Shown: in pieces, positions 8,283-17,043 of the stretch
Position numbering within the stretch: position 1 is the first letter of the stretch
Layout: each line of letters starts with the position of its first letter
Assembly: GCF_004912275.1 (NCBI RefSeq)
Contig: NZ_STGY01000007.1
Location: forward strand, 1 to 64,000
DNA: 64,000 nt
Direction: 5' to 3'
Source: Glycomyces buryatensis
GTDB taxonomy: Bacteria > Actinomycetota > Actinomycetes > Mycobacteriales > Micromonosporaceae
Notes under the pieces: model-generated
Told to the model about the DNA's origin: nothing
The model's input: the letters and a program-made list of their open reading frames with translations, nothing else
The model's database searches: none
Made by a program: the position numbers and the translations under genes

Positions 8283-9185
8283 CTACGCCTCCTTCTTCTC
8301 GCGCAGCTGCGGGGCGACGACGCGAATGACCGCGGAGTCGTCGGCCTCGCCGAGGCCCTGGGCCTCACCGAGCAGGAAGAGCTGTTCGGCGGCGGCCGCG
8401 ACGGGCGCGGCGAGGTGGGCGCCGCGGGCGGCCTTGCCGACGATGCCCATGTCCTTGACGAAGATGTCGAGGCGGCTGAGCACTTCCGCGCCGTCCTCGT
8501 CGTAGGCCTGGAGGGCGCGCGGGCCCCGGTTGCCGAGCATGAACGAGTTCGCGGCCCCGGCGGTGAGCGCTTCGAGGGTGCGCTCGGTGTCGAGTCCGAG
8601 CGCGTCGGCGAGTGCGAGCGCCTCGGCCGCTGCGGCAATGTGGACTCCGCACAGCAGTTGGTTGACGGTCTTGAGCGCCTGGCCGTCGCCGGGGCGGTCG
8701 CCCACGATCGAGAGCGTGGACGCGAGCTGGTCGAGCACGGGCCGGGCGGATTCGAGCGCGGCCGGCTCGGCGCCGACGACGATGAGGAGGTCGCCTTCGC
8801 CGGCGCGGACGGGGCCGCCCGACAGCGGCGCGTCGACCAGGTGGGCGTCCTGCGCATTGAGCCGGTAGGCGATCTCGCCGATGCCGTCGGTGCCGACGGT
8901 CGAGGTGAGGATGACGACGGCGCCCTTGGCGAGGTGCGGGGCGATCCCGTTGTCGGCGAAGAGCAGCTGGTGGAGCTGCTCGCCGGTGCGGACGGCGACG
9001 AGGACGGCGCCGGCGCCGCTCACGGCGTCGGCGGCGGAGGCGGCCGGGGCGACGCCGTGTTCGGCGGCGAGGGCGATCCGCTCGGCCGCGAGGTCGAATC
9101 CGCGGACTTCGAAGCGTTCGGCCAGTCGGGTCGCCATGGGCAGGCCCATGGCTCCGAGACCGATGACAGCGACATTGCTGTTCAC
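8283..9185 (-). CDS. L-threonate/3-hydroxyisobutyrate dehydrogenase family
   Basis: The 300-aa protein belongs to the beta-hydroxyacid dehydrogenases. The N-terminal Rossmann domain shows VIGLGAMGLPMATRL (residues 6-20), the substrate loop is DAPLSGGPVRAGEG and the catalytic lysine lies in GQALKTVNQLL. Relatives next to DUF1537 kinases oxidise L-threonate or D-erythronate to the 3-oxo (or 2-oxo) tetronate (LtnD type). The GTG start follows GGAAG in the leader. It sits between the kinase and permease genes on the same strand, so it probably supplies the substrate of that kinase. Confidence 0.88.
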   Translation of the reverse strand: MNSNVAVIGLGAMGLPMATRLAERFEVRGFDLAAERIALAAEHGVAPAASAADAVSGAGAVLVAVRTGEQLHQLLFADNGIAPHLAKGAVVILTSTVGTDGIGEIAYRLNAQDAHLVDAPLSGGPVRAGEGDLLIVVGAEPAALESARPVLDQLASTLSIVGDRPGDGQALKTVNQLLCGVHIAAAAEALALADALGLDTERTLEALTAGAANSFMLGNRGPRALQAYDEDGAEVLSRLDIFVKDMGIVGKAARGAHLAAPVAAAAEQLFLLGEAQGLGEADDSAVIRVVAPQLREKKEA

Positions 9186-9236
9186 AGTGCGACTTCCTTT
9201 GTGCTGGACGGGATCTTGCTGGGCAGGGACGGGGTG

Positions 9237-10637
9237 TCAGGCGAGCTTTCCGACGACCTCGGCGAGCGAGTCGGCGCTGCCGACGTTGCCCGCGAAGACG
9301 ATGTAGGGGATGCCGACGGCGGGGCCGGTTTCGGGCTGCCACAGGGACACGAGTCCGGGCAGCATCGGGCCGACGACGGTGGCGCGGCGGATGCACAGTG
9401 CTTCGGAGGCGACGTCGGAGGAGGTGATGCCGCCCTTGGCGATGACGAAGCGCGGCGGAGCGAGGCGCAGGACGTCGGCGACGAGGCTGACGATGCCGCT
9501 CGATACCCGGCGGGCGATGTCGAGGCTCTCCTCGCCGTCGCTGCCGTGGACGAGCTCGCGGGTGGTGTGGACGATGACGGTGCCCGATTCGAGGGCCTTC
9601 GCGGCGGCGGCGGCCTGGGCGGCCAGGTGCGCCTCGCGGCGTTCGTCGATGAGGCTGCGCACATCGAGTTCGATCGTGGCGGTCTGGGGATATTCGGCGC
9701 GGAGCGTCTCCAGCTGCGCGGTGGTGAGCGGGACGTGGCTGCCGACGACGACGAGTCCGCCGCGCCGATTGGCGAAGTCGATGTCGCCCGGGTCGACGGG
9801 CTCGGCGATGTCCTGTCCGATGTGGGCCCTGACATAGGGCGGGCCGACGCGCAGGAGCGCGCCGATGCCCTCGCGGTCGAGGCGGTGCAGGGCGATGGCG
9901 ACGACGCGCAGGTCGGATTCCGCGGCGGCGTCGACGGCCACGACGGTGCCTTCGGGCAGGGCCCGCAGGAAATCGGCGACAGCGGGGGCACCGGACCGGA
10001 TCACGTCGAGCGTGAGGGCGGCGACATCTGCCGCGCCGACGCGCCCACCGGTCTTCTCCTCGACCCATTCGCGCAGGTCGGAGGAGCGGAAGCCGAAGGT
10101 CGCGTCCTGCGCGAACGGCGTTTCGCCGACGGGTGTCGCCTCGCCGTCGACCACCCAGTAGTGGACACTGTCCACAGTGATTCGTCCGGCGTCGGGGAAC
10201 GCGGGCACGAGCAGCGTGAGCGCGGGGCGCCTCCCGCCGTGCTCGACGATGGCGGCGGTGAGGACGTCGGTTTCGAGGGGGAAGTGACCGCGGAGGGTCG
10301 AGTCGCCGCGGGAGACGAAGGTGACGCGCTTGCCGGCTCGCCCGGCGGCGGCCAGAGCGGCGGCGGCGACCTCGCGGTTGCGCGTCTCGGCGGTCTGCTC
10401 GTCGAAGGAGCGGGTATTGGTGAGGACGTAGACGGCGCCGGCGCCGGTCGCGAAGGCCCAGTCGAGGTCGGCCGCGTCCCAGCGGGTCAGGACCGGCAGT
10501 CCGGTGACGGACTGGGTGCCGGTCGGGTCGTCGTCCAGGACGACGAGCACCGCATCGGGGTCGAGCTCGGCACGCACGTCGGCGGCGGTGGTCTCCACTG
10601 GGGACGGCACGGTTTCGAGCAGCGTCTGCACGCGCAC
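9237..10637 (-). CDS. DUF1537 four-carbon acid sugar kinase
   Basis: This 466-aa ATP-dependent kinase of the OtnK/DtnK family phosphorylates 3-oxo-tetronates or threonate. The N-terminal substrate domain shows VVLDDDPTGTQSVTGLPVL (about residues 32-50) and SRGDSTLRGHFPLE (about 109-122); the C-terminal nucleotide domain ends with KGGITSSDVA and a G-rich LVSLWQPETGP segment. The GTG at 10637 is 5 nt after AGGAG. It heads the operon kinase-dehydrogenase-permease and has a 16-bp palindrome in its promoter. The usual aldolase (OtnC) and isomerase (OtnI) genes are not nearby, so the final steps must be encoded elsewhere or differ. Confidence 0.9.
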   Translation of the reverse strand: MRVQTLLETVPSPVETTAADVRAELDPDAVLVVLDDDPTGTQSVTGLPVLTRWDAADLDWAFATGAGAVYVLTNTRSFDEQTAETRNREVAAAALAAAGRAGKRVTFVSRGDSTLRGHFPLETDVLTAAIVEHGGRRPALTLLVPAFPDAGRITVDSVHYWVVDGEATPVGETPFAQDATFGFRSSDLREWVEEKTGGRVGAADVAALTLDVIRSGAPAVADFLRALPEGTVVAVDAAAESDLRVVAIALHRLDREGIGALLRVGPPYVRAHIGQDIAEPVDPGDIDFANRRGGLVVVGSHVPLTTAQLETLRAEYPQTATIELDVRSLIDERREAHLAAQAAAAAKALESGTVIVHTTRELVHGSDGEESLDIARRVSSGIVSLVADVLRLAPPRFVIAKGGITSSDVASEALCIRRATVVGPMLPGLVSLWQPETGPAVGIPYIVFAGNVGSADSLAEVVGKLA

Positions 10638-10678
10638 GAGAACTCCTTTGTTCGCGACGTTCCAGCCTCTCGGCTGGT

Positions 10679-10694
10679 TATCAGATATCTGATA
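10679..10694. promoter_or_regulatory. Operator palindrome of the acid-sugar operon
   Basis: A perfect 16-bp palindrome (TATCAGATATCTGATA) lies 41 bp upstream of the kinase start. It is AT-rich in a GC-rich background and of the type bound by FCD-domain GntR regulators, one of which is encoded at 10801-11505. I infer that it represses the operon until a sugar acid binds. Confidence 0.7.
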
Positions 10695-10800
10695 TCTTGC
10701 CTCGCGATTCGGCCGCTGTCAAATACAACACACGGACAGCAGACGGGTGGTTGCCGACTGGGGAGGTCCGCAGCTCCTGCACAATCGGCGATTGCCCCTC

Positions 10801-11505
10801 TCAGCGGCGGGAGTGGACGTAACTGAGCAGGTCGCCCCGGGTCTGGTCCATGTGGCTGGCCATCGCGTCGCGGGCGCGGATCGCCTCGCCCGACTCGATG
10901 GCGGCGATGACGGCGGTGTGTTCGGCGATGGCGTGCTCGCGAATGTCGGCGAAGGCGCTGGTCTCGGAGCGGGTCTCGGCGAGCAGGGCGGTGAGCGGCA
11001 GGAGCGCGGCGACGAGGATGCGGTTGTCGGCGGCGCGCAGGACCACGTCATGGAAGTCGAGGTCGGCCTCGACGAAGGCCGCGACGTCGGCCTTCGCGTG
11101 GGCGGCCTCCATGCGTTCGACGCAGGTCCGCATCGCGTCAAGATGGGCTTGGGAGCGGCGCTGCGCGGCGAGCTGGGCGGCGCCGGTCTCGATCATCATG
11201 CGCACCTCGAGCAGCTCGAGCGAGGAGCGCTGCCGTTCCCCGGAGGACCGGGCGTGGCGCACGACCGCCTCGAGGCCGGTCCACTCGGCCACGGGCGCGA
11301 CGCGGTGGCGGCGGCCGGGGACCTGGACGATGACGCCCTGGGCCTGGAGCAGACGCACCGCCTCGCGCAGGGTGAGGCGGGAGACGTCGAGCTCGTCGGC
11401 GAGGTCGCCCTCGGGCGGCAGCGGTTCGCCCGCGCGCAGGCGGCCCGCGATGATGGCGTCGAGCACCTGCTCGACCACCTCTTGCGTCCGTGACGCTCGC
11501 GCCAT
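10801..11505 (-). CDS. GntR/FCD-family transcriptional regulator
   Basis: The 234-aa protein has an N-terminal winged helix (residues ~8-70: LPPEGDLADELDVSRLTLREAVRLL) and a C-terminal FCD ligand domain (~85-225) with the metal-binding pattern around DLDFHDVVL, H in EHTAVI and SHMDQT. FCD regulators of this kind sense sugar acids. The ATG at 11505 follows GGAGGGGG. It lies directly upstream of the acid-sugar operon, on the same strand but separated by the operator region, so it is its likely local regulator. Confidence 0.9.
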   Translation of the reverse strand: MARASRTQEVVEQVLDAIIAGRLRAGEPLPPEGDLADELDVSRLTLREAVRLLQAQGVIVQVPGRRHRVAPVAEWTGLEAVVRHARSSGERQRSSLELLEVRMMIETGAAQLAAQRRSQAHLDAMRTCVERMEAAHAKADVAAFVEADLDFHDVVLRAADNRILVAALLPLTALLAETRSETSAFADIREHAIAEHTAVIAAIESGEAIRARDAMASHMDQTRGDLLSYVHSRR

Positions 11506-11686
11506 TACTGCCCCCTCCGACCGGTTTCGGCCAGCGTAAGTCAGGTGGACGCGGAGGCGGGCGCGAGGCGGCGTGCGGCTGGAGCCGCGTCACCCGCCGC
11601 GCGCGGAGTGTGGCGCAGGCCTCCGTCGTTGCACAACTGTGACGCAACGGATACCTCTTCGTTTCCGGCCGGCCTATACGGTGTCG

Positions 11687-11756
11687 GTTAATCGATTAAC
11701 ACTCCCTTGGAACTTTGGCGCTTGAGGGAGTACGGCAATTTAGTTAATCGATTAAC
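11687..11756. promoter_or_regulatory. Paired LacI operators
   Basis: Two identical perfect 14-bp palindromes, GTTAATCGATTAAC, occupy 11687-11700 and 11743-11756, 56 bp apart. The CG-centred symmetrical form is typical of LacI-family operators. They sit upstream of a LacI-type gene and the fructan operon, suggesting autoregulation with looping between the two sites. Confidence 0.85.
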
Positions 11757-11760
11757 TGAT

Positions 11761-11826
11761 CCGCAGGATCAAAAATACACAGCCGCAGGATCAAAAGAAC
11801 ACGGCCGCGGGACCAGAAAAGCACAG
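11761..11826 (+). repeat. Three tandem 22-bp leader repeats
   Basis: Units 11761-11782, 11783-11804 and 11805-11826 begin CCGCAGGATC, CCGCAGGATC and CCGCGGGACC and share the frame CCGC(A/G)GGA(T/C)CA(A/G)AA...CAC. They fill the leader between the second LacI operator and the ribosome-binding site of the LacI gene. Their role is unknown; see findings. Confidence 0.85.
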
Positions 11827-11842
11827 CGGAAGGAAGTCAACG

Positions 11843-12862
11843 GTGACCCAACAACCCCGACTCGCCGACGTCGCGAAGGCCGCGGGCGTCTCGACCGCCA
11901 CGGCCTCCATGGCGCTCAACGACACCGGCGGCACCCGCATCGGCTCGGCCACCCGCGAGCGAGTCCGCGCCGCCGCCGCAGAGCTGGGCTACCGGCCCAA
12001 CACCGTGGCGCGGGGCCTGCGCACCCGGCGGACCCAGATGATCGGGTTCGTCGGCGATGACGTCGCGACCACTCCCTTTGCCGGGCAGATGATCCGCGGC
12101 GCCCACGACGCCGCCCGCGAGGCCGGGTTCCTGCTGCTCATGGTCGACACCTCCGGCGAGGCGGCCGAAACAGGCGAGGCCATCGCCGCCCTCCAGGAAC
12201 GCCAGATCGACGGCGTCGTCATGGCCACCATGTACCACCAGGTCATCGAGGTCCCATCGGCCATCGGCTCGACCCCGTGCGTGCTGCTCGACGCGCGCAC
12301 CGCGGACGGCTCGGTCTCCTCGGTGGTGCCCGACGAGCGCGGCGGCACCCGGGCGGTGCTCGCCGAGCTCGCCGGCGCCGGACACGTCCGCATTGGACAC
12401 GTCACCACCCGCGAGGACGTGCGGGCGCGCGGCCTCCGACTCGAAACCTGGCGGGAGCACCTGGGCGCGAACGGGACCCCAGCGGACGGGCTCCTGGTCG
12501 AAGTCGAGCACACGAACACGCAGTTCGGCTACGAAGGCGCCCTCCAGTTGCTCTCCGGACCCGAGCGACCGACCGCGATCTTCTGCTTCAACGACCGCAT
12601 GGCGATGGGCGTCTACCGCGCCGCCGCCGAACTGGGTCTCCAGATCCCCACCGATCTGTCCATAGTGTCCTACGACGATCAGGAACTCATCGCCCCCGCC
12701 CTGCATCCGGGCCTGACCTCGGCCGCCCTGCCCCACTACGACATGGGGCGCTGGGCCGTCAACGAACTGCTCCGCCGCCTCGAAGACCCCGAGGCCGACC
12801 CGGTGCAGCACCTCATGCCCTGCCCCGTGGCCAGGCGCGACTCCGTCGCACCACCCCGATAA
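11843..12862 (+). CDS. LacI-family transcriptional regulator
   Basis: The 339-aa repressor has an N-terminal helix-turn-helix (RLADVAKAAGVSTATASMAL, residues 6-25) with hinge helix, and a periplasmic-binding-protein-like effector domain ending in the usual SIVSYDDQELIAPALHPGLT region. The GTG start follows GGAAGGAAG. It is the first gene of the fructan locus, and two palindromes and three tandem repeats precede it. The effector is probably fructose or a fructoside, judging from the downstream importer, hydrolases and kinase. Confidence 0.92.
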   Translation: MTQQPRLADVAKAAGVSTATASMALNDTGGTRIGSATRERVRAAAAELGYRPNTVARGLRTRRTQMIGFVGDDVATTPFAGQMIRGAHDAAREAGFLLLMVDTSGEAAETGEAIAALQERQIDGVVMATMYHQVIEVPSAIGSTPCVLLDARTADGSVSSVVPDERGGTRAVLAELAGAGHVRIGHVTTREDVRARGLRLETWREHLGANGTPADGLLVEVEHTNTQFGYEGALQLLSGPERPTAIFCFNDRMAMGVYRAAAELGLQIPTDLSIVSYDDQELIAPALHPGLTSAALPHYDMGRWAVNELLRRLEDPEADPVQHLMPCPVARRDSVAPPR

Positions 12863-12900
12863 ATCCCATCCCCGGCAGCCCGAATCACATTGGAGTGAAC

Positions 12901-14175
12901 ATGCAACGCCGCAACCTCTTGAAACTCGCCTCCGCCGCAGGCGGGGCCGCCCTCGCCGGCCCGGCCCTGTCCGCCTGCACGGCGTCCAGCGCGTCCGACG
13001 GCAAGCTGCTGCTGTGGACGCACAGCGCCGGCAACGACATCGAACTGGCCGTCACCGACGACGTCATCGAGGCCTTCAACTCCGGCCAGGACACCTACAG
13101 CGCCGAGCGCGAGTCGTTCCCGCAGGACGCCTACAACGACACGGTCAACGCCGCCGCCCTCTCCGGCGACCTCCCCGATCTGCTCACTGTGGACGGACCG
13201 AACGTCCCCAACTGGGCCTGGGCCACACACCTCCAGCCGCTCCAGCTCGCTTCGGACATCACCGACAAGTTCCTGCCGACCACCTTGGGCTACTTCCAAG
13301 ACGAGCTCTACGCGGTCGGCCACTGGGAGGCCGCCTGCTCGATCTTCGCGCGCGAATCGGTCCTGGAGGGCGCGGACATCCGCATCCCCACCATCGATGA
13401 ACCGTGGACCGGCGACGAATTCAACGAGGCGCTCGAACGCCTCCAGGCGGCCGGCGACCACAAGTGGGCGCTCGATCTGGCCACCGCCGACATCGGCGAG
13501 TGGTACCCCTACGCCTACTCCCCCTTCCTGCAGAGCTTCGGCGGCGACCTGCTCGACCACTCCACCTATCGCAGTGCCGAAGGCGCCCTCAACGGCGACG
13601 CCGCCGTCAAGTGGGGCAAGTGGTTCCAAGGCCTGTTCAAGAACGAACTGTCCAATCCGGAATCACCGATCGGCGGGGAGGACTTCCTCCAGGGCAAGGC
13701 CGCGATGAGCTTCAACGGCAACTGGGGCGCGCTCCAGGCCATGGAGGCCTTCGACGACGTCCTGTTCCTGCCCCCGCCGGACTTCGGCGCGGGCCCCAAG
13801 ATCGGCGGCGGCTCCTGGCAGTGGGCCGTCACGGCCACCGCGGACTCCGAGGGCGCGAACTCCTGGATGGAGACCGCGCTGTCGGACGAATTCGTCGCCC
13901 AGTTCGCCGACCAGACCGGCCTCATCCCCGCCACCGACGCCGCCGCCGAACTCACCGAGCACTACGCGAGCGACGGCGACCTGCGAATGATGATGGAGTA
14001 CTCCCGCAACTTCGCCGTCCTACGCCCCGAAACGCCCGCCTATGCCGTCATCGCCTCCGTCTTCACCCAGTACGCCGGCGACCTCATCCACGGCGGCGAC
14101 GTCGCCGAATCCCTCGACGCCGCCGTCGCCGAGATCGACGCCGACATCAGCTCGAACGACGGCTACGGGTTCTAA
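12901..14175 (+). CDS. ABC sugar-binding lipoprotein
   Basis: This 424-aa extracellular solute-binding protein of the sugar family 1 type begins MQRRNLLKLASAAGGAALAG and has a lipobox LSAC (Cys about 26), with an RR pair that may direct Tat export. The mature part has the lobed fold signatures LPDLLTVDG, FLQGKAAMSFNGNW and TGLIPATDA. The ATG lies 38 bp after the LacI gene. It delivers the sugar to the two permeases that follow. No ATPase gene is present; as in other actinobacterial CUT1 importers a shared MsiK-type ATPase would be used. Confidence 0.9.
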   Translation: MQRRNLLKLASAAGGAALAGPALSACTASSASDGKLLLWTHSAGNDIELAVTDDVIEAFNSGQDTYSAERESFPQDAYNDTVNAAALSGDLPDLLTVDGPNVPNWAWATHLQPLQLASDITDKFLPTTLGYFQDELYAVGHWEAACSIFARESVLEGADIRIPTIDEPWTGDEFNEALERLQAAGDHKWALDLATADIGEWYPYAYSPFLQSFGGDLLDHSTYRSAEGALNGDAAVKWGKWFQGLFKNELSNPESPIGGEDFLQGKAAMSFNGNWGALQAMEAFDDVLFLPPPDFGAGPKIGGGSWQWAVTATADSEGANSWMETALSDEFVAQFADQTGLIPATDAAAELTEHYASDGDLRMMMEYSRNFAVLRPETPAYAVIASVFTQYAGDLIHGGDVAESLDAAVAEIDADISSNDGYGF

Positions 14176-14188
14176 AGGGGACGATTCA

Positions 14189-15148
14189 ATGGCCATCGCC
14201 AGCACCGACCGACCACTCACCGCCGCACCAGAGTCGCCGCCCCGGCCGCGCCGACGCCGGGGCAAGGGCGACTTCCAGAAGGCCGAACAGCGCGCCGGCC
14301 GGGCATTCGCGATCCCCGCGATCATCCTGCTGCTGCTGTTCGTCATCGGACCCGCCGTCGTCTCCCTGACCATGAGCTTCACCAACGCCCGGCTCATCTC
14401 GCCGGTCGCGCCCGAGTTCATCGGCCTGGACAACTTCCGGCGGGCCTTCACCGAGGACGACCTGTTCCACCAATCGGTCGCGAACACCTTCGGGTTCGCC
14501 GCCCTCGTCGTCCCACTGCAAGGCGGCCTCGGCCTGGTACTGGCGCTTCTGGTCAACCAGAAGATCGCCGGACGGAACTTCTTCCGCACCGTCTACTTCC
14601 TGCCCGTCATCACGTCCATGGTCGTCATCAGCCTGCTGTGGCGCTTCCTCTACCAGGAAGACGGCCTCATCAACTCGGCCCTGTCCATGCTCACCGGCGG
14701 CTACTACGCCGGTCAGGCGTGGCTCGCCGATCCCTCGACCGCCATGGGCGCCATCGTCATCATGAGCGTGTGGCAGGGCGTCGGCTTCCACATGATCATC
14801 TGGCTCACCGGCCTCCAGACCATTCCCGACGAGGTCTACGAGGCCGGCGCACTCGACGGCACCACGCCCTGGCAGCGATTCCGATACCTCACCCTGCCGC
14901 TGCTGCGCCCCACCTTCGCATTCGTGCTCATCACCATCACCATCGCCTCGATGAGCCTCTTCGTCCAGGTCGACATCATGACCGACGGCGGGCCGCTGGG
15001 ATCCACCAGCACCATCGTCTACCAGATCGTCCAGAAGGGATTCCAGCAGCAGCAGATCGGCTACGGCGCAGCACTGTCGCTCATCTTCTTCTGCGTCGTG
15101 CTCATCCTGGCGCTCCTCCAGCGGCGCCTCACCAGGGAAAAGGACTAG
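14189..15148 (+). CDS. ABC sugar permease, MalF/UgpA type
   Basis: The 319-aa integral membrane protein has a basic cytoplasmic N-terminus (PRPRRRRGKG), six transmembrane helices and the EAA motif (YEAGALDGTTPWQRFRYLTLP, truncated here to its core EAGALDG...FRYLTLP), where the ATPase docks. It starts 13 nt behind the binding-protein gene and is followed by its partner permease after 5 nt. Together with that partner it forms the channel of a CUT1 importer. Confidence 0.92.
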   Translation: MAIASTDRPLTAAPESPPRPRRRRGKGDFQKAEQRAGRAFAIPAIILLLLFVIGPAVVSLTMSFTNARLISPVAPEFIGLDNFRRAFTEDDLFHQSVANTFGFAALVVPLQGGLGLVLALLVNQKIAGRNFFRTVYFLPVITSMVVISLLWRFLYQEDGLINSALSMLTGGYYAGQAWLADPSTAMGAIVIMSVWQGVGFHMIIWLTGLQTIPDEVYEAGALDGTTPWQRFRYLTLPLLRPTFAFVLITITIASMSLFVQVDIMTDGGPLGSTSTIVYQIVQKGFQQQQIGYGAALSLIFFCVVLILALLQRRLTREKD

Positions 15149-15153
15149 CGGCC

Positions 15154-16053
15154 ATGACGACAACGAACCTCAAGGCCGGCGCCCCGGCCCGCCGGTGGGT
15201 GTACCTGCCGATGGCGCTGTTGGCCGTGTTCTTCCTCTTCCCCATCGTGTTCATGGTCGTCGCCAGCCTCAAGACCGACCGGCAGATCTTCGCCGACATG
15301 GACTCGCTCAAGGCGTTCCTGCCCGTCGGCGAGCTGTCCTTCGCCAACTACGCGGCCGTGTTCGACCGGGTCCCGTTCTGGCGATTCCTCGGCAACACCC
15401 TGTTCGTGACCTTCTGCGTCACCGCGCTCGGCCTCATCGTCAACTCGATGGCCGGCTACGCGCTGGCCCGGATGCGGTGGAAGGGGCGGGGCATCGTCTT
15501 CGGCTTCATCATCGCCACGCTCATCCTGCCGTTCGACACCACCATCGTCCCGATGGTCTACCTGGTCGCGAACCTGCCATGGATCGGCTTCGAGGGCATC
15601 AAACCAGTGCTCGAGATCGGGTGGCTCAACACCTACCACGTGCAGATCGTGCCGTTCGTGGTCAACGCCTTCTCCATCTTCCTGTTCGCGCAATACTTCA
15701 AGAGCCTCCCCAAAGGACTCGAGGAGGCCGCCGCGATGGACGGTGCGGGCTGGCTGCGCACCTACTGGCGAATCATCGTGCCGCTGTCCAAACCGGTGTT
15801 CGCGACCGTCACGATCCTGACGGTGGTGACCTCCCCTGCGACCTGGAACGCCTACCTGTGGCCGCTCATGACGGTGCAGAGCGAGGAACTGCGGCCGGTC
15901 ATGGTCGGGGTGCAGTACTTCTTCCAGCTCAATATCTCCTGGGGCGAGGTCATGGCCTACATCTCGATGATCACCCTCCCGATGGTGGCCGTATTCATCG
16001 CCTTCCAGCGCTCCTTCATCCAGTCCATCGCCAACGCGGGAATGAAGGACTGA
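15154..16053 (+). CDS. ABC sugar permease, MalG/UgpE type
   Basis: This 299-aa permease has six transmembrane segments and the EAA loop EEAAAMDGAGWLRTYWRII followed by VPLSKP. It is the second channel subunit of the importer. The ATG lies 5 nt after the stop of the first permease. The inferred substrate is a fructo-oligosaccharide or sucrose-like sugar, based on the fructosidases and sugar kinase in the same gene run. Confidence 0.92.
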   Translation: MTTTNLKAGAPARRWVYLPMALLAVFFLFPIVFMVVASLKTDRQIFADMDSLKAFLPVGELSFANYAAVFDRVPFWRFLGNTLFVTFCVTALGLIVNSMAGYALARMRWKGRGIVFGFIIATLILPFDTTIVPMVYLVANLPWIGFEGIKPVLEIGWLNTYHVQIVPFVVNAFSIFLFAQYFKSLPKGLEEAAAMDGAGWLRTYWRIIVPLSKPVFATVTILTVVTSPATWNAYLWPLMTVQSEELRPVMVGVQYFFQLNISWGEVMAYISMITLPMVAVFIAFQRSFIQSIANAGMKD

Positions 16054-16095
16054 GACCCGCGCTCCCCTGAACACCCTTATACAGATAGGAAACCG

Positions 16096-17043
16096 ATGCT
16101 CAAGCTCGCCGACCACTGGGTCTGGGACTCCTGGTACGCCACCGACGACGAGGGGCGCCACCACGGATTCTTCCTGCGCGCATCCCGTGCGCTGCAAGAG
16201 GAAGGACGGCGCCACCTCAGGGCCTCGATCGGTCACGCGGTCTCCGAGGACATGCAGGACTGGACTCTGCTGCCGGATGCGCTGGTATTCGATGACGGCC
16301 CGTCATGGGACGACTTGGCAACCTGGACCGGCTCGGTGGTGCGCGATGACGCGGGGCGGTGGCGGATGTTCTACACCGGCGTCAGCAGGGCCGAGGACGG
16401 CAAGGTGCAACGGATCGGCTCGGCGGTGAGTGACGATCTGGTGGTGTGGCAAAGGAACCCGGGCCCACTGGTCGAAGCCGACCCGCGTTTCTATGAGCAG
16501 TACAACGAGAGCTCAGGTTGGTTCGACGAGGCCTGCCGAGACCCGTGGGTGTTCCGAGACCCGGCCGGAGACGGCTGGCACATGCTCTTCACGGCCAGAG
16601 TGGCCGGCGCCGAACCGGCCCGCCAGCGCGGCGTGGTCGGCCACGCCCGTTCGCGCGACCTGGGCGAGTGGGAAGTGCTGGAGCCGCTGAGTGTGCCGGA
16701 TGCGTTGGGGTTCGGCCAGATCGAGGTCACGCAGCTGCACAGGGTGGACGGCCAGTGGCTGCTGCTGTTCTGCTGCGGCCCCGGTGAGGCGGCGGATGAG
16801 CGCAGGGCCTTGGGAGAGCAGGGTGACAACTACGTGGTCCCGGTCGAGAACTTCCTGGACGGCTTCGACATCGCGAAGGCGAGACCGTTCGAGCACGAGA
16901 GCCTGTACGCGGCACGGCTGCACGATATCGACGGGCAGGCCCACCTCATCGGTTTCCGCAATCTCGAGGGCGGCGAGTTCGTGGGTGAGTTGACCGATCC
17001 GATCCCGGTGCGCTGGGACGGGGAGCGGCTGGTGCGCAAGTGA
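16096..17043 (+). CDS. Intracellular GH32/GH68-like hydrolase
   Basis: The 315-aa protein has no signal peptide and resembles clan GH-J five-bladed beta-propeller enzymes. Visible motifs are DHWVWDSW with the candidate nucleophile Asp near residue 6-10, ATWTGSVV, CRDPWVF (the RDP transition-state motif) and GFGQIEVTQ, where the Glu is the candidate acid/base. It would split imported fructosides in the cytoplasm. It follows the importer by 42 bp, and its stop overlaps the start of the PfkB kinase by 4 nt, so both are translationally coupled. The exact specificity cannot be told from sequence. Confidence 0.8.
   Translation: MLKLADHWVWDSWYATDDEGRHHGFFLRASRALQEEGRRHLRASIGHAVSEDMQDWTLLPDALVFDDGPSWDDLATWTGSVVRDDAGRWRMFYTGVSRAEDGKVQRIGSAVSDDLVVWQRNPGPLVEADPRFYEQYNESSGWFDEACRDPWVFRDPAGDGWHMLFTARVAGAEPARQRGVVGHARSRDLGEWEVLEPLSVPDALGFGQIEVTQLHRVDGQWLLLFCCGPGEAADERRALGEQGDNYVVPVENFLDGFDIAKARPFEHESLYAARLHDIDGQAHLIGFRNLEGGEFVGELTDPIPVRWDGERLVRK

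Noticed and set aside
6548-8857. Very long open frame opposite or out of phase with the GntP and dehydrogenase genes
   Set aside because: Arg/Pro-rich low-complexity translation of GC-rich DNA in the wrong frame; the true genes in the same strand show clear family motifs.
8415-10826. 803-codon plus-strand frame across the acid-sugar operon
   Set aside because: Gly/Asp/Glu-rich antisense shadow of the real minus-strand genes; no domain or start signal.
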